From positions 1 through 64,000 of the forward strand of contig NZ_VBRY01000008.1 of assembly GCF_005818865.1 (NCBI RefSeq): 64,000 nucleotides of DNA, written 5' to 3'. The translations under genes were made by a program, and so were the position numbers. How positions within the stretch are numbered: position 1 is the first letter of the stretch; each line of letters opens with the position of its first letter. The DNA comes from Mariprofundus erugo (GTDB lineage: Bacteria; Pseudomonadota; Zetaproteobacteria; Mariprofundales; Mariprofundaceae). A model generated the notes under the pieces. It was not told where the DNA came from, searched no databases, and saw only the letters and a list, made by a program, of their open reading frames with translations. This document shows, piece after piece, positions 1 to 9,994 of this stretch.

Positions 1-170
1 TCATGCCGGGCATGCCCCAGGTGGTGCTCCATCTCAGCTTCAAGGGCACGCTCAACCAATGCCTTCGTCAGTTGTTTGAGAAGTCCATTTTCGCCAATCA
101 GGTCTTCCGGCTTTTTATAGTCGGATAACAGCTGATCCAGCAGTTCAGTGGATAATTTTGAAACGGTCAT
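1..170 (-). CDS. IS256-family transposase, N-terminal part (cut by window edge)
   Basis: Only the first 56 or so codons lie in the window. The product begins MTVSKLSTELLDQLL and continues through a segment reading LTKALVERALEAEMEHHLG, typical of the N-terminus of IS256/mutator-type DDE transposases (established family feature). The catalytic DDE residues lie off the left edge. ATG at 168-170 is preceded by AGGAG with 5-nt spacing. A 16-nt hairpin (189-204, GGCGGA/TCCGCC) precedes the ribosome-binding site, as often seen upstream of transposase genes to block read-through translation. Whether the element is intact cannot be seen. Confidence 0.8.
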   Translation of the reverse strand, partial: MTVSKLSTELLDQLLSDYKKPEDLIGENGLLKQLTKALVERALEAEMEHHLGHARH

Positions 171-211
171 ACTCGCTCCTTTGGGTGAGGCGGAAGACTC
201 CGCCAGATTGA

Positions 212-239
212 CCGTTTACACAAAATTCAGGACACCCTC
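212..239. repeat. IS256-like terminal inverted repeat (inner copy)
   Basis: The sequence CCGTTTACACAAAATTC followed by ACACCCTC, just upstream of the transposase start, resembles IS256-family ends and probably marks the element terminus on this side. The outermost bases are near 239. Confidence 0.5.
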
Positions 240-371
240 CCCCCAGCGCAGTTTCTTAACTATAAAGTAAAGAACTGGCCCCGCGCTTCCACCAATCCGG
301 GATTGGAAATCAGCACTCAACCGTTTTAGCATTCAATTTGACGACAGGATGCCACGGCATTGAACCAAACT

Positions 372-399
372 CCGTTTACACAAAAATTCTTACACCCTC
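372..399. repeat. second IS256-like end in the same orientation (outer copy)
   Basis: CCGTTTACACAAAAATTC followed by ACACCCTC repeats the 212-239 motif 160 bp further out, in the same orientation and with a few mismatches. It may be the remnant end of another IS256-type element into which, or beside which, the present one inserted. The 240-371 stretch between the two ends contains no recognisable gene. Confidence 0.45.
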
Positions 400-500
400 A
401 CTATGAGTCAAGTCCGACAGACTGCTCGCCGATGACAAATGCGCAAAACAAGTCCTGACTCCCATTGCTCCGAATTCATGAGCCCCTCCTCCTTCGTGAT

Positions 501-1154
501 CTATATACCCTTCAAATCAAGAAGGGTCATGACCAGTCTATCTATTTCTGTAAATGGATTCTTTCTACCATGCCTCTGCCGTTCATCACGTAGTCTCTGC
601 GCATTTTCCAAGGCTGACGGAAGTCGTTCACAAGTGGCTGCGAAATACCCAACACCCCCTTTTCTGTAACCCTTGAGATGCTTATTCAACACCGCATACA
701 CTTGATTCCGATGTATTTCTTTAGTCGCACATTCGAAATGCAGCAACAACCACAGCTCAAAACAAGGTATTGAAGGAATCGGAATAAATCTTGCAAATTG
801 CTTTATGTCATTACGAAAAGCTTTATCGAATGCTTCGCACATCCTGATCGCATCATCAAAGTATTCATGATCATCCCTATCAAAAACACAAAACACCTTT
901 TCCCATTCTCGAGTTTCATGAAACTTATCCTTTGCAAACTCGACCACTTGTTTTGGATTAGTTCCATACGCACTGTTATAAATACCAACATGTGCTGAAT
1001 GAATGCGATACTTGGATCGGATTTCATTAAAGTAATTCGGTTCTGTTTTCGCCCCCTCGCAAATGATGAGGATTCTATCATGCGTTGGGCGTGTCGGTTT
1101 TTTTCTTTCAAGCCTTTTGGCTTGACGAAACTTTGGATGGTTATCTCTTACCAT
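501..1154 (-). CDS. rloB: RloB-like TOPRIM-type protein of a two-gene defence module
   Basis: The 217-residue protein has ICEGAKTEPNYF at about residues 31-42 and FDRDDH at 91-96, the acidic signature of RloB/OLD-like TOPRIM nuclease domains. A basic N-terminus (RQAKRLERKKPTR) precedes it. RloB proteins occur with RloA ATPases in restriction-linked and abortive-infection loci; nuclease activity here is inferred. The ATG at 1154 overlaps the rloA stop codon by 7 nt, so the two genes are translationally coupled, although no strong ribosome-binding site is visible. The locus is more AT-rich than the flagellar and Calvin genes and sits beside IS256 ends, consistent with transfer. Confidence 0.75.
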   Translation of the reverse strand: MVRDNHPKFRQAKRLERKKPTRPTHDRILIICEGAKTEPNYFNEIRSKYRIHSAHVGIYNSAYGTNPKQVVEFAKDKFHETREWEKVFCVFDRDDHEYFDDAIRMCEAFDKAFRNDIKQFARFIPIPSIPCFELWLLLHFECATKEIHRNQVYAVLNKHLKGYRKGGVGYFAATCERLPSALENAQRLRDERQRHGRKNPFTEIDRLVMTLLDLKGI

Positions 1155-2410
1155 GACAAGGTATCATCAAAAAATGGTAGCGCACCATAACGTCCTGACA
1201 AATAACCTTTCTCAAGAGCTTCCCCTTTCCTAGGGCTAAAGTCAGTAAGAGGAAAGAGCTCTGTTGCTTGATCTTTATCCTTTTCAACAAACCAAATTTG
1301 ATCCCTTCGGAAGGTTTTTGAATTCAAAAGCGATGTGTCATGGGTAGAAAAAATCAACTGAGCATTGTGTGGGTTTGTGTCTTTGTTATGAAACACCTCA
1401 ACCAAATGTTTTACGAGAAGCGGGTGCAAGCTATTGTGAAGCTCATCAACCACAAAAACACGCCCTTTTTCCAAGATATCAAGCAATGGTCCCGCTAACG
1501 AAAAAAGCTTCTGAGTACCAAAGGATTCATCTCCAAGTTCAAAAGTAGCAGTTCCTGAAGCTGTCTTATGCGTGAATTGAGGAAGCAACATCTCATGTTC
1601 AGCAGCACTTGAATCGACCTTACCATCACTATTTAAGTTGATGGTTTGACGAAACCCTTTTCTCTGGACTGTGGAGATATCTGAAATACTAATATCAGCA
1701 GAAACTAAAAAGTTCTGGATCGACTTCTTTTTGGATACATCATCCAACAGCGAAGTGGTAAAATCAAACGAAGTGAACCCACCAGATGAAGAAACGACCA
1801 AGTCATTCGCCAACCAGTTAAATATCGGAGTGAGCTGCTCGCTATTCAGTTGAGTAGCAATCGATAAAAACAACACATTTTCTCGAGTGGACTCAAGCCA
1901 AAGCTTCTTTTGACCAGTAAAATACGAACTGAATTCATAAACATACTCTTCAGTCTGCAAATCATATTTTCTATAAAACCACGTTTGAGGTTTTGGCGAT
2001 GGGTAAGCCAACAACCACTCCTCAAGGATTCGATCAAGATTCATAGAAAACCCATATTGGTAACGCACATCGTTAACAATAAAACTTACTTCATAGCTTG
2101 TCGGAACTTCATGGGATGCGGAAGATTCATTGAGCAGAAATGGTTTCATATTGAACTTATGTCCGGGCTTAATAGATGCAGACTCAGCAACAACTGAGCG
2201 CATGTAATTCATTGCCAGAATCAGATTGGACTTTCCACTCGCATTTGCGCCATAGATCACCGCCGACTTAAGTACGCTTACAGCACCTCGAATTCCTGTA
2301 TTTATGACATGGGTATCGAAATGTTCTTTATTCGTCGGAGCAGCAATCATACTTAGCGTTTGCTTTTCGCGAATTGATCTGAAATTTTCAACAGAGAATT
2401 CAAGCAGCAT
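1148..2410 (-). CDS. rloA: RloA-like AAA15/AAA21-family ATPase
   Basis: SMC/ABC-like ATPase of 420 residues from the chosen ATG. N-terminal strand LLEFSVENFRSIREKQ, Walker A GANASGKS (about residue 54), ABC-signature-like ESFGTQKLFSLAG (about 295), Walker B VFVVDELH (about 318) and an STHD switch histidine (about 355). This is the AAA15 layout of RloA, AbiEii-associated and PARIS-type ATPases. A GTG at 2417-2419 would add three residues; ATG 2408-2410 gives the usual family start MLLEFSV. It is the first gene of a two-gene operon with rloB and probably senses infection and controls the effector (inference). Confidence 0.75.
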   Translation of the reverse strand: MLLEFSVENFRSIREKQTLSMIAAPTNKEHFDTHVINTGIRGAVSVLKSAVIYGANASGKSNLILAMNYMRSVVAESASIKPGHKFNMKPFLLNESSASHEVPTSYEVSFIVNDVRYQYGFSMNLDRILEEWLLAYPSPKPQTWFYRKYDLQTEEYVYEFSSYFTGQKKLWLESTRENVLFLSIATQLNSEQLTPIFNWLANDLVVSSSGGFTSFDFTTSLLDDVSKKKSIQNFLVSADISISDISTVQRKGFRQTINLNSDGKVDSSAAEHEMLLPQFTHKTASGTATFELGDESFGTQKLFSLAGPLLDILEKGRVFVVDELHNSLHPLLVKHLVEVFHNKDTNPHNAQLIFSTHDTSLLNSKTFRRDQIWFVEKDKDQATELFPLTDFSPRKGEALEKGYLSGRYGALPFFDDTLSW

Positions 2411-2421
2411 TTCCTTCACCG

Positions 2422-2468
2422 TCCATTAAATATAATGGATACTATTGCACTTATTGCGCAACATTCAA
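2422..2468 (-). promoter_or_regulatory. putative rloAB promoter overlapping an 18-bp palindrome
   Basis: On the minus strand TTGAAT (2463-2468) and TAGTAT (2439-2444), 18 nt apart, form a sigma-70-like promoter. Immediately downstream the 18-nt inverted repeat TCCATTA-AATA-TAATGGA (2422-2439 as read on plus) touches the -10 and precedes the start codon by about 12 nt, a good place for a repressor. No regulator gene is adjacent. Confidence 0.35.
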
Positions 2469-2469
2469 G

Positions 2470-2884
2470 TTTATTTTGTCAACACTCCCTGCCAACAGTG
2501 CAAAGCTACTACCAGGCCATAGGGGGGCAGGACTCGTTTCGCGCATTTTCATCGGCGGATTTAATTAACCGGGTCAGGCTTGACATCCGGGTATTTGAAA
2601 AGGTTGGCGTCAGCCGTGCAGGAAGTTGTTCCAGGCCAGGCATAGTCAAATCGCCCGAACAAAGATGGTACTGATTAGCTTTAAAACGCCTGATGTCAGT
2701 TATCGATATATCCAATGCGGACATTCAATATCGAGGCAGTAACCATGGGGCGGAAGCTATATTCCGCCTTCAGCCGATACCACGTGCATACAGTGCCGGC
2801 AGCACGAGCCATGCGACAGTGCGTAAGTCAGGTGGCGGTATTTTGTATATTGAGCCGGATCTGTGGGGAGCGGGGCAGGGAAAG
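2470..2884. other. intergenic stretch without a recognised gene
   Basis: Several short open frames occur on both strands (longest 134 codons), but none has a family-like product or a good ribosome-binding site. Base composition shifts here from the AT-rich defence locus to the GC-richer backbone, so this may be an old integration boundary. Confidence 0.4.
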
Positions 2885-2911
2885 AAAAAAGGCGGACCTT
2901 ACGGCCCGCCT
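2885..2911 (-). terminator. intrinsic terminator of the carbon-fixation cluster
   Basis: Read on the minus strand, AGGCGGGCC-GTAA-GGTCCGCCT forms a stem of about 9 bp followed by six T. It lies 20 nt after the fba stop codon. Confidence 0.85.
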
Positions 2912-2931
2912 CTTCACGAAGATAAATCTTC

Positions 2932-3969
2932 TTACTTGTAGAAGCCGATCATGGATTCCAGTGATTTTGGTACGATCTTGTCGGCATGGCCGGCAGAACC
3001 GAAAGCAACGTAACGATCGATACAGATCTGCTTCATTGCATCCTTGGCAACCTTGTAGAACTTGCGTGGGTCGAAGTTCGATGGGTTCTGTGCCAGGTGA
3101 CGGCGGATTGCACCGGTAGATGCCATACGCAGGTCGGTGTCGATGTTGACCTTACGCACGCCGTGCTTGATGCCTTCAACGATCTCTTCAACCGGTACGC
3201 CATAGGTTACGCCCATTTCGCCACCGAACTCGTTGATCACGGTCAGCCAGTCCTGCGGTACGGAAGAAGAACCGTGCATGACCAGGTGGGTGTTCGGAAT
3301 ACGAGCGTGAATCTTCTTCACGGTGTCGATGGAGAGGATGTCGCCCGTTGGCGGCTTGGTGAACTTGTAAGCGCCATGAGAGGTACCGATAGCGATTGCC
3401 AGTGCGTCCACGCCGGTCTTCTCAACGAAGTCAGCAGCTTCTTCAGGATCGGTCAGCAGGGAAGAGTGATCCAGAACGCCTTCTGCGCCGTGGCCGTCTT
3501 CTTCACCCATCATACCGGTTTCCAGTGAACCCAGGCAGCCGAGCTCGCCTTCAACAGACACGCCGCCGGCATGAGCCATATCAACCACGGTCCTGGTGAC
3601 GTTGACGTTGTACTCATAAGAGGACGGGGTCTTGGCGTCAGCCATCAGGGAGCCGTCCATCATCACAGATGAAAAGCCGGACTGGATTGAGCGCAGGCAG
3701 ACAGCCGGCTCGGAACCATGGTCCTGGTGCATACAGACAGGAATGTGCGGATACTGCTCGATTGCAGCAATGATCAGGTGGCGCAGGAATGGCTCACCGG
3801 CATAGTTACGTGCGCCGGCGGAACCCTGCATGATCACAGGGGAGTTGGTTTCATTGGCCGCTTCCATGATGGCCTGAACCTGCTCCAGATTGTTAACGTT
3901 GAATGCCGGCATGCCGTAGCCGTGTTCGGCTGCGTGATCCAGCAGTTGTCGCATTGAAATGAGTGCCAT
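2932..3969 (-). CDS. fba: class II fructose-bisphosphate aldolase, Calvin-cycle type
   Basis: 345 residues, the length of the class IIB/CbbA-type aldolases. It joins glyceraldehyde-3-phosphate and dihydroxyacetone phosphate to fructose-1,6-bisphosphate, and also makes sedoheptulose-1,7-bisphosphate in the Calvin cycle. Recognisable features are the N-terminal [17 protein letters not shown], the zinc-site CMHQDHG near residue 80, the [12 protein letters not shown] loop and [15 protein letters not shown] 3969 follows a GGAGG-rich leader. It is the last gene of a same-strand cluster with pyk, pgk, gap, tkt and glpX, 74 nt downstream of pyk and just before a terminator. Confidence 0.95.
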   Translation of the reverse strand: MALISMRQLLDHAAEHGYGMPAFNVNNLEQVQAIMEAANETNSPVIMQGSAGARNYAGEPFLRHLIIAAIEQYPHIPVCMHQDHGSEPAVCLRSIQSGFSSVMMDGSLMADAKTPSSYEYNVNVTRTVVDMAHAGGVSVEGELGCLGSLETGMMGEEDGHGAEGVLDHSSLLTDPEEAADFVEKTGVDALAIAIGTSHGAYKFTKPPTGDILSIDTVKKIHARIPNTHLVMHGSSSVPQDWLTVINEFGGEMGVTYGVPVEEIVEGIKHGVRKVNIDTDLRMASTGAIRRHLAQNPSNFDPRKFYKVAKDAMKQICIDRYVAFGSAGHADKIVPKSLESMIGFYK

Positions 3970-4043
3970 TTCCTTCCTCCTTAAGATTTACAAGGTTTAT
4001 ACCCTGTATGTTGTATCAAAACCTTTGTGACGAAAGCCCCGAA

Positions 4044-5504
4044 TTATTCGAGGTTATCGCCAATACGAATAATCTTCATGGCATTGGTGCCACCGGAGTG
4101 ACCCATCGGGGTACCGAATGTCATGACAATCAGATCATCTTTTTCTGCCAGCCCATCATCGAGCATACGGTTCTTCAGATCAACGGTGGCTTTTGGAGCC
4201 TCGGTCGGACCGTAATCAACATCCATGCACAGAGGGGTGACGTTGCGGAACAGCGTGACGCGTCCGAGCGTGGTAGCGCGCGGTGTCAGTGCATAGATCG
4301 GCACATCGCCCAGGTGACGGGACATATAGAGAACGGTATTGCCGGAGTCTGTGAATGCCGCAATGGCACGGATCGGCATGGAGTGCGCTGTCTCCATGGC
4401 CTGGCGTGCAATGCACTCATCGACAGAGTGAGGCGGATAACGAGGGTCCCGTGTGGATGAAGAGGGGAGCACACGCTGCTTCTCGGTCTCAACACAGGTT
4501 CTGTGCATGGCAGCAACCGCTTCAACAGGGTATTTACCTGCTGCAGACTCGCCAGACAACATGACAGCATCTGCACCGTCGAGGACGGCGTTAGCCACGT
4601 CATTCACTTCAGCACGGGTCGGGATCGGATGGTTGCACATCGACTCCATCATCTGGGTCGCAACAATCACCGGGCAGTTATACTTCGGAGCCATGCGAAG
4701 AATTTTCTTCTGCACAGGCGGAACGGCTGCATCACCGATTTCCACGCCGAGATCACCACGGGCAACCATGACGGCATCGGACGCTTCCATAATCGATTTC
4801 AGATTTTCATCTTCCACCGCTTCTGCACGCTCAACCTTGGCTACCAGACCGGCATGACCACCAGCTTCACGAACAAGCTTGCGGGCATATTCCATATCTG
4901 CACCGTGACGCGGGAAGGAGATGGCAATGTAGTCTGCACCGATGGCGCAGGCAGTCTTGATATCTTCCTTGTCTTTCTCGGTCAGGGCTTCAGCAGAGAG
5001 ACCGCCACCGGCCTTGTTGATGCCCTTGTTGTTGGAAAGCTCGCCACCAAGTACAACCGTACAGTGGATTTCGCGACCGATAATGGCATCTGCATCCATC
5101 ACAATCAGGCCGTCATTGAGCAGCAGACGATCACCAGGTTTTACATCGGTGATCAGCTCCTTGTAGGTGATACCTACACGCTCGTCATTACCTGCGTTCA
5201 GATCCAGATCTGCATCAATGATGTATTTCTGGCCGGGCTCGAGGTAAGTCTTGCCGTTAACATATTTACCGATACGGATCTTCGGTCCCTGCATGTCAGC
5301 GAGAATACCGACGACAACACCGTGTTTGCGTGCTGCCGCGCGGACATTCTCGGCTCTCTGCTGGTGCTCTTCCGGTGTGCCGTGCGAAAAGTTCAGACGT
5401 ACGACGTTAACACCGGCGCCAACCAGCTTATCAAGTACGGCAGGGGATTCCGAAGCCGGACCGAGTGTTGCTACAATTTTGGTTCTGCGAATAATGGAAG
5501 ACAC
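4044..5504 (-). CDS. pyk: pyruvate kinase
   Basis: 486 residues. Converts phosphoenolpyruvate and ADP to pyruvate and ATP. Opens with IIRRTKIVATLGPASESP; also carries LNFSHGTPEEH, GPKIRIGK, the substrate loop VARGDLGVEIG and the ATQMMESM motif typical of pyruvate kinases. The start is GTG (5502-5504), which directly abuts the pgk stop codon (TAAGTG), so translation is probably coupled. Pyruvate kinase inside a gluconeogenic/Calvin gene set gives the operon a catabolic exit that feeds the pyruvate carboxylase encoded at 37873-41212. Confidence 0.95.
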   Translation of the reverse strand: MSSIIRRTKIVATLGPASESPAVLDKLVGAGVNVVRLNFSHGTPEEHQQRAENVRAAARKHGVVVGILADMQGPKIRIGKYVNGKTYLEPGQKYIIDADLDLNAGNDERVGITYKELITDVKPGDRLLLNDGLIVMDADAIIGREIHCTVVLGGELSNNKGINKAGGGLSAEALTEKDKEDIKTACAIGADYIAISFPRHGADMEYARKLVREAGGHAGLVAKVERAEAVEDENLKSIMEASDAVMVARGDLGVEIGDAAVPPVQKKILRMAPKYNCPVIVATQMMESMCNHPIPTRAEVNDVANAVLDGADAVMLSGESAAGKYPVEAVAAMHRTCVETEKQRVLPSSSTRDPRYPPHSVDECIARQAMETAHSMPIRAIAAFTDSGNTVLYMSRHLGDVPIYALTPRATTLGRVTLFRNVTPLCMDVDYGPTEAPKATVDLKNRMLDDGLAEKDDLIVMTFGTPMGHSGGTNAMKIIRIGDNLE

Positions 5505-6683
5505 TTAAGCTGCTCTCTCCTCAAGCATTGCAACAGCTGGAAGCTGCTTGCCCTCGAGGTATTCGAGGAATGCGCCACCGGCTGTTGAGATATAAGAAAC
5601 CTTGTCGAAAATGTCATACTTCTGGATAGCTGCGATGGTGTCACCGCCGCCTGCCAGGGTGAATGCATTGGTGTTGGCAATCGCTTCAGCGATGGCTTTG
5701 GTGCCTTCGCCGAACTGATCGAACTCAAATACGCCGACCGGACCGTTCCAGACGACAGTACCTGCACTCATGATGATCTCTGCCAGCTCAGCTGCAGATT
5801 TAGGTCCGATATCGAAGATCATATCATCATCGGCCACATCGCCTGCATCTTTCAGGGTTGCCTCAGCATCCGGAGCAAACTTCTTGCCGCAAACAACGTC
5901 AACAGCAACCGGAATGGTTGCGCCACGAGCGGTCATGTCCTTCATCAGCTTCTGGGCAGTTGGTACGAGATCATCTTCACACAGTGACTTGCCGACGTTG
6001 TTACCGGCAGCCTTCAGGAAGGTGTTGGCGATGCCGCCACCAACCACGAGCTGGTCACATTTGCCTGCCAGTGCTTCAAGCACGGTCAGTTTGGTGGAAA
6101 CCTTGGAACCGCCCACGATGGCAACCATCGGGCGGGCAGGGGCTGCGAGAGCCTTGCCGAGTGCATCCAGCTCTTCGCTCAGCAGCATACCGGCTGCAGC
6201 AACCGGTGCATGCATGCCAACACCGTAGGTAGAGGCTTCAGCGCGGTGAGCGGTGCCGAACGCGTCCATGACAAATACGTCGCACAGCGCTGCATAGGCT
6301 TTTGCAGTCGCATCGTCGTTCTTCTTCTCGCCCTTGTTGATACGGCAGTTTTCCAGCAGAACCACTTCACCTTCAGCCACATCGAAGCCGCCAGCGACCC
6401 AGTCTTTGACCAGGCGAACAGTGGTGCCGAGTTTTGCGCTCATGACATCTGCGACCGGCTGCAGAGAAACTTCTTCAGACCACTCGCCTTCGGTAGGACG
6501 GCCAAGGTGGGAGGTTACCATTACTTTTGCGCCGGCTTTGATGGCGAATTCAATGGTCGGCATGGATGCAGTGATACGTGCATCAGAGGTTACTTTGCCG
6601 TCTTTGACAGGCACATTGAGGTCTGCACGGATGAATACGCGCTTTCCCTTGAGATCGAGATCAGTCATTTTGATAAATGCCAT
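5505..6683 (-). CDS. pgk: phosphoglycerate kinase
   Basis: 392 residues from the preferred start. Interconverts 3-phosphoglycerate/ATP and 1,3-bisphosphoglycerate. Seen: [25 protein letters not shown], the nucleotide-site segment VVGGSK-type ([11 protein letters not shown]), NGPVGVFE and the C-terminal [10 protein letters not shown]. Two in-frame ATGs exist. AAGGAG (6691-6696) is only 1 nt from the ATG at 6689 but 7 nt from the ATG at 6683, so [14 protein letters not shown] is chosen. It lies between gap and pyk; a strong hairpin separates it from gap. Confidence 0.95.
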   Translation of the reverse strand: MAFIKMTDLDLKGKRVFIRADLNVPVKDGKVTSDARITASMPTIEFAIKAGAKVMVTSHLGRPTEGEWSEEVSLQPVADVMSAKLGTTVRLVKDWVAGGFDVAEGEVVLLENCRINKGEKKNDDATAKAYAALCDVFVMDAFGTAHRAEASTYGVGMHAPVAAAGMLLSEELDALGKALAAPARPMVAIVGGSKVSTKLTVLEALAGKCDQLVVGGGIANTFLKAAGNNVGKSLCEDDLVPTAQKLMKDMTARGATIPVAVDVVCGKKFAPDAEATLKDAGDVADDDMIFDIGPKSAAELAEIIMSAGTVVWNGPVGVFEFDQFGEGTKAIAEAIANTNAFTLAGGGDTIAAIQKYDIFDKVSYISTAGGAFLEYLEGKQLPAVAMLEERAA

Positions 6684-6812
6684 GGACATGCTCCTTTTGG
6701 TGAGGCCGCAATGACGCCCGGGCTGGAAGCGGACTGCGGTCGCAGTGTTACAGCGGTTTTAGGACATAAAACGCTTGTCCTTGAGGGCTTGTTGCCAAAC
6801 CGACACGGACAA

Positions 6813-6837
6813 ACGTGGGAGCTTAAAGCTCCCACGT
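6813..6837 (-). terminator. perfect intercistronic hairpin between gap and pgk
   Basis: A 12-nt perfect inverted repeat (ACGTGGGAGCTT and its complement) around one central base lies 10 nt past the gap stop. Only a weak T tract follows (TTTGTCC), so partial termination or an RNA-stability boundary is more likely than full termination. This would allow gap and pgk to be expressed at different levels. Confidence 0.5.
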
Positions 6838-6847
6838 CCATTGTTTC

Positions 6848-7879
<1,032 letters not shown>

Positions 7880-9874
7880 TCAGGCAACTTCGTTCACGGC
7901 AGCAACAACAGCTTCTGTCGTAATACCGAACAGTTTGAACAGCTGATCTGCAGGTGCAGACTCGCCGAAGGTGTCAATGCCGATGACCTTGCCATTGAGG
8001 CCGACATACTTGGCCCAGAAACCGGTCACGCCTGCTTCTACTGCAACACGTGCAGTGACTGATGATGGCAGAACAGCCTCTTTGTATGCGGCATCCTGTG
8101 CATCGAAACGCTCGGTACAAGGCATGGAAACAACGCGTACATTCTTCTGGCCGGCCAGTGCTTTCTGTGCAGCCAGTGCCAGCTGAACTTCAGAACCGGT
8201 TGCGATGATGATGACATCAGGGGTGCCGGCACAGTCGCTCAGTACATAACCGCCGCGCTCGATGTCAGCGATCTGGCTGTCGGTATAGTCGTTGCAAGGC
8301 AGGCCCTGACGGGTGAAGATCAGGGTGGATGGTGAGTCACGGCGCTCAATGGCAACCTTCCACGCAACAGCAGACTCAACCGCGTCACACGGACGCCAGG
8401 TGTTCATGCGAGGGATCATGCGCAGGGTTGCGATCTGCTCAACAGGCTGATGGGTAGGGCCATCTTCGCCCAGGCCGATAGAGTCGTGGGTGTATACGAA
8501 AATGGTGCCGATCTTCATCAGAGCAGACATACGCAGTGCGTTACGTGCATACTCGGAGAACATCAGGAAGGTGCCGCCGAATGGAATCACGCCGCCATGC
8601 AGAACCATGCCGTTCATGGCGTGGGACATACCGAACTCACGTACACCGTAGTGCATGTAGTTGCCGGACGGGTTTTCCTTGGAGAAGGCAACAGCTTCAG
8701 GCCACTTGGTGTTGTTGGATGGTGCAAGGTCAGCAGAGCCGCCAACGAGTTCTGGCAGCAGGGCTGCGAATGCGCCGATGGTCTTGCCTGATGCTACACG
8801 GGTAGCCCAGCCCGGCTTGTCAGCACGCAGCTTGTCGATCCATGCCTTCGCACCTTCTGCCCAGTTGGCTGGCAGTTCAGCAGCCTGACGGCGCTCGAAC
8901 TCTGCAGCGAGCTCAGGGTGCTCTGCACGATAGGCTTCAAAACGGGCATTCCAGTCGGACTCGGCAGCCGCGCCCTTGGCCTTGGCATCCCAGCCTGCAT
9001 ATACGTCTTCAGGAATGACGAAAGGCTCGTACTCCCAGCCGAGTTCCTTGCGGACGAGTGCGATTTCTTCGTGGCCCAGTGCTGCACCATGGCAGTCATG
9101 TGAACCGGCCATGTTCGGAGAGCCGAAGCCGATGATGGTCTTGCAGCAGATCATGGTTGGCTGATCGCTGTTGGCACGGGCGGTTTCGATGGCAGCCTTG
9201 ATCTCATCTGCATCATGGCCGTTGACATTGCGGATGACCTGCCAGCCGTATGCTTCAAAACGGGCAGGGGTGTCATCGGTGAACCAGCCTTCAACATGGC
9301 CGTCGATGGAGATGCCGTTGTCGTCATAGAAAGCAATCAGCTTGCCGAGGCCGAGGGTGCCGGCCAGTGAGCATGCTTCGTGTGAAATGCCTTCCATCAT
9401 GCAGCCGTCGCCGAGGAATACATAGGTGTTGTGGTCCACAATGGTGTGGCCCGGACGGTTGAACTGGCCAGCCAGCATCGCTTCAGCGATTGCCATGCCG
9501 ACGCCGTTGGTGATGCCCTGACCGAGGGGGCCGGTCGTGGTTTCAACGCCAGGAGCATAACCGTATTCAGGGTGACCAGGGGTACGGGAGTGCAGCTGAC
9601 GGAACTGCTTGATCTCATCCATAGGAAGATCGTAACCGGTCAGGTGAAGCAGGGAGTAGATCAGCATCGAGCCATGGCCATTCGACAGAATGAAACGGTC
9701 ACGGTCAGCCCACTTGGTGTTGGCCGGATTGTGTTTCATGTAGTCGTTCCACAATACCTCGGCAATATCTGCCATGCCCATTGGTGCGCCCGGATGGCCG
9801 GAGTTGGCCTTCTGTACGGCATCCATGGACAGAGCACGAACTGCGTTGGCCAGATGTCTGCGATTGTTGCTCAT
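7880..9874 (-). CDS. tkt: transketolase
   Basis: 664 residues, standard for bacterial transketolase. Transfers two-carbon ketol units in the Calvin and pentose-phosphate cycles using thiamine diphosphate. Visible: [13 protein letters not shown] near the N-terminus, the ThDP-binding [13 protein letters not shown] with its downstream DDN, the pyrimidine-binding [18 protein letters not shown] loop, and the C-terminal [21 protein letters not shown] lies 8 nt before ATG 9874. A palindromic operator-like sequence is upstream. Confidence 0.95.
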   Translation of the reverse strand: MSNNRRHLANAVRALSMDAVQKANSGHPGAPMGMADIAEVLWNDYMKHNPANTKWADRDRFILSNGHGSMLIYSLLHLTGYDLPMDEIKQFRQLHSRTPGHPEYGYAPGVETTTGPLGQGITNGVGMAIAEAMLAGQFNRPGHTIVDHNTYVFLGDGCMMEGISHEACSLAGTLGLGKLIAFYDDNGISIDGHVEGWFTDDTPARFEAYGWQVIRNVNGHDADEIKAAIETARANSDQPTMICCKTIIGFGSPNMAGSHDCHGAALGHEEIALVRKELGWEYEPFVIPEDVYAGWDAKAKGAAAESDWNARFEAYRAEHPELAAEFERRQAAELPANWAEGAKAWIDKLRADKPGWATRVASGKTIGAFAALLPELVGGSADLAPSNNTKWPEAVAFSKENPSGNYMHYGVREFGMSHAMNGMVLHGGVIPFGGTFLMFSEYARNALRMSALMKIGTIFVYTHDSIGLGEDGPTHQPVEQIATLRMIPRMNTWRPCDAVESAVAWKVAIERRDSPSTLIFTRQGLPCNDYTDSQIADIERGGYVLSDCAGTPDVIIIATGSEVQLALAAQKALAGQKNVRVVSMPCTERFDAQDAAYKEAVLPSSVTARVAVEAGVTGFWAKYVGLNGKVIGIDTFGESAPADQLFKLFGITTEAVVAAVNEVA

Positions 9875-9936
9875 ATGCGTTTTCCCCTTTTCAGTGAGTG
9901 GTCCCGATGAACCCTACTTGTTGTATGTATAAAATC

Positions 9937-9952
9937 TAATCACGAGTGATTA
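9937..9952. promoter_or_regulatory. 16-bp palindrome in the tkt upstream region
   Basis: TAATCACGAGTGATTA is a perfect palindrome in the 120-nt gap between glpX and tkt, flanked by AT-rich -10-like sequences (TATAAT-like and TATACA). LysR-type regulators such as CbbR bind interrupted dyads in such positions; the identity of any regulator is unknown. A 6-bp stem hairpin (9975-9989) sits just downstream of glpX. Confidence 0.35.
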
Positions 9953-9994
9953 TAAAAGTTATCAGTTGCTCTTATGCGTCAGAGACGCAGAAGG

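Noticed and set aside
2509-2724. 71-codon minus-strand frame in the gap before fba
   Set aside because: No recognised domain, weak start and composition typical of noncoding DNA.
4503-5588. 361-codon frame antisense to pyk and pgk
   Set aside because: Same reason: an antisense shadow of conserved genes with no recognisable product.
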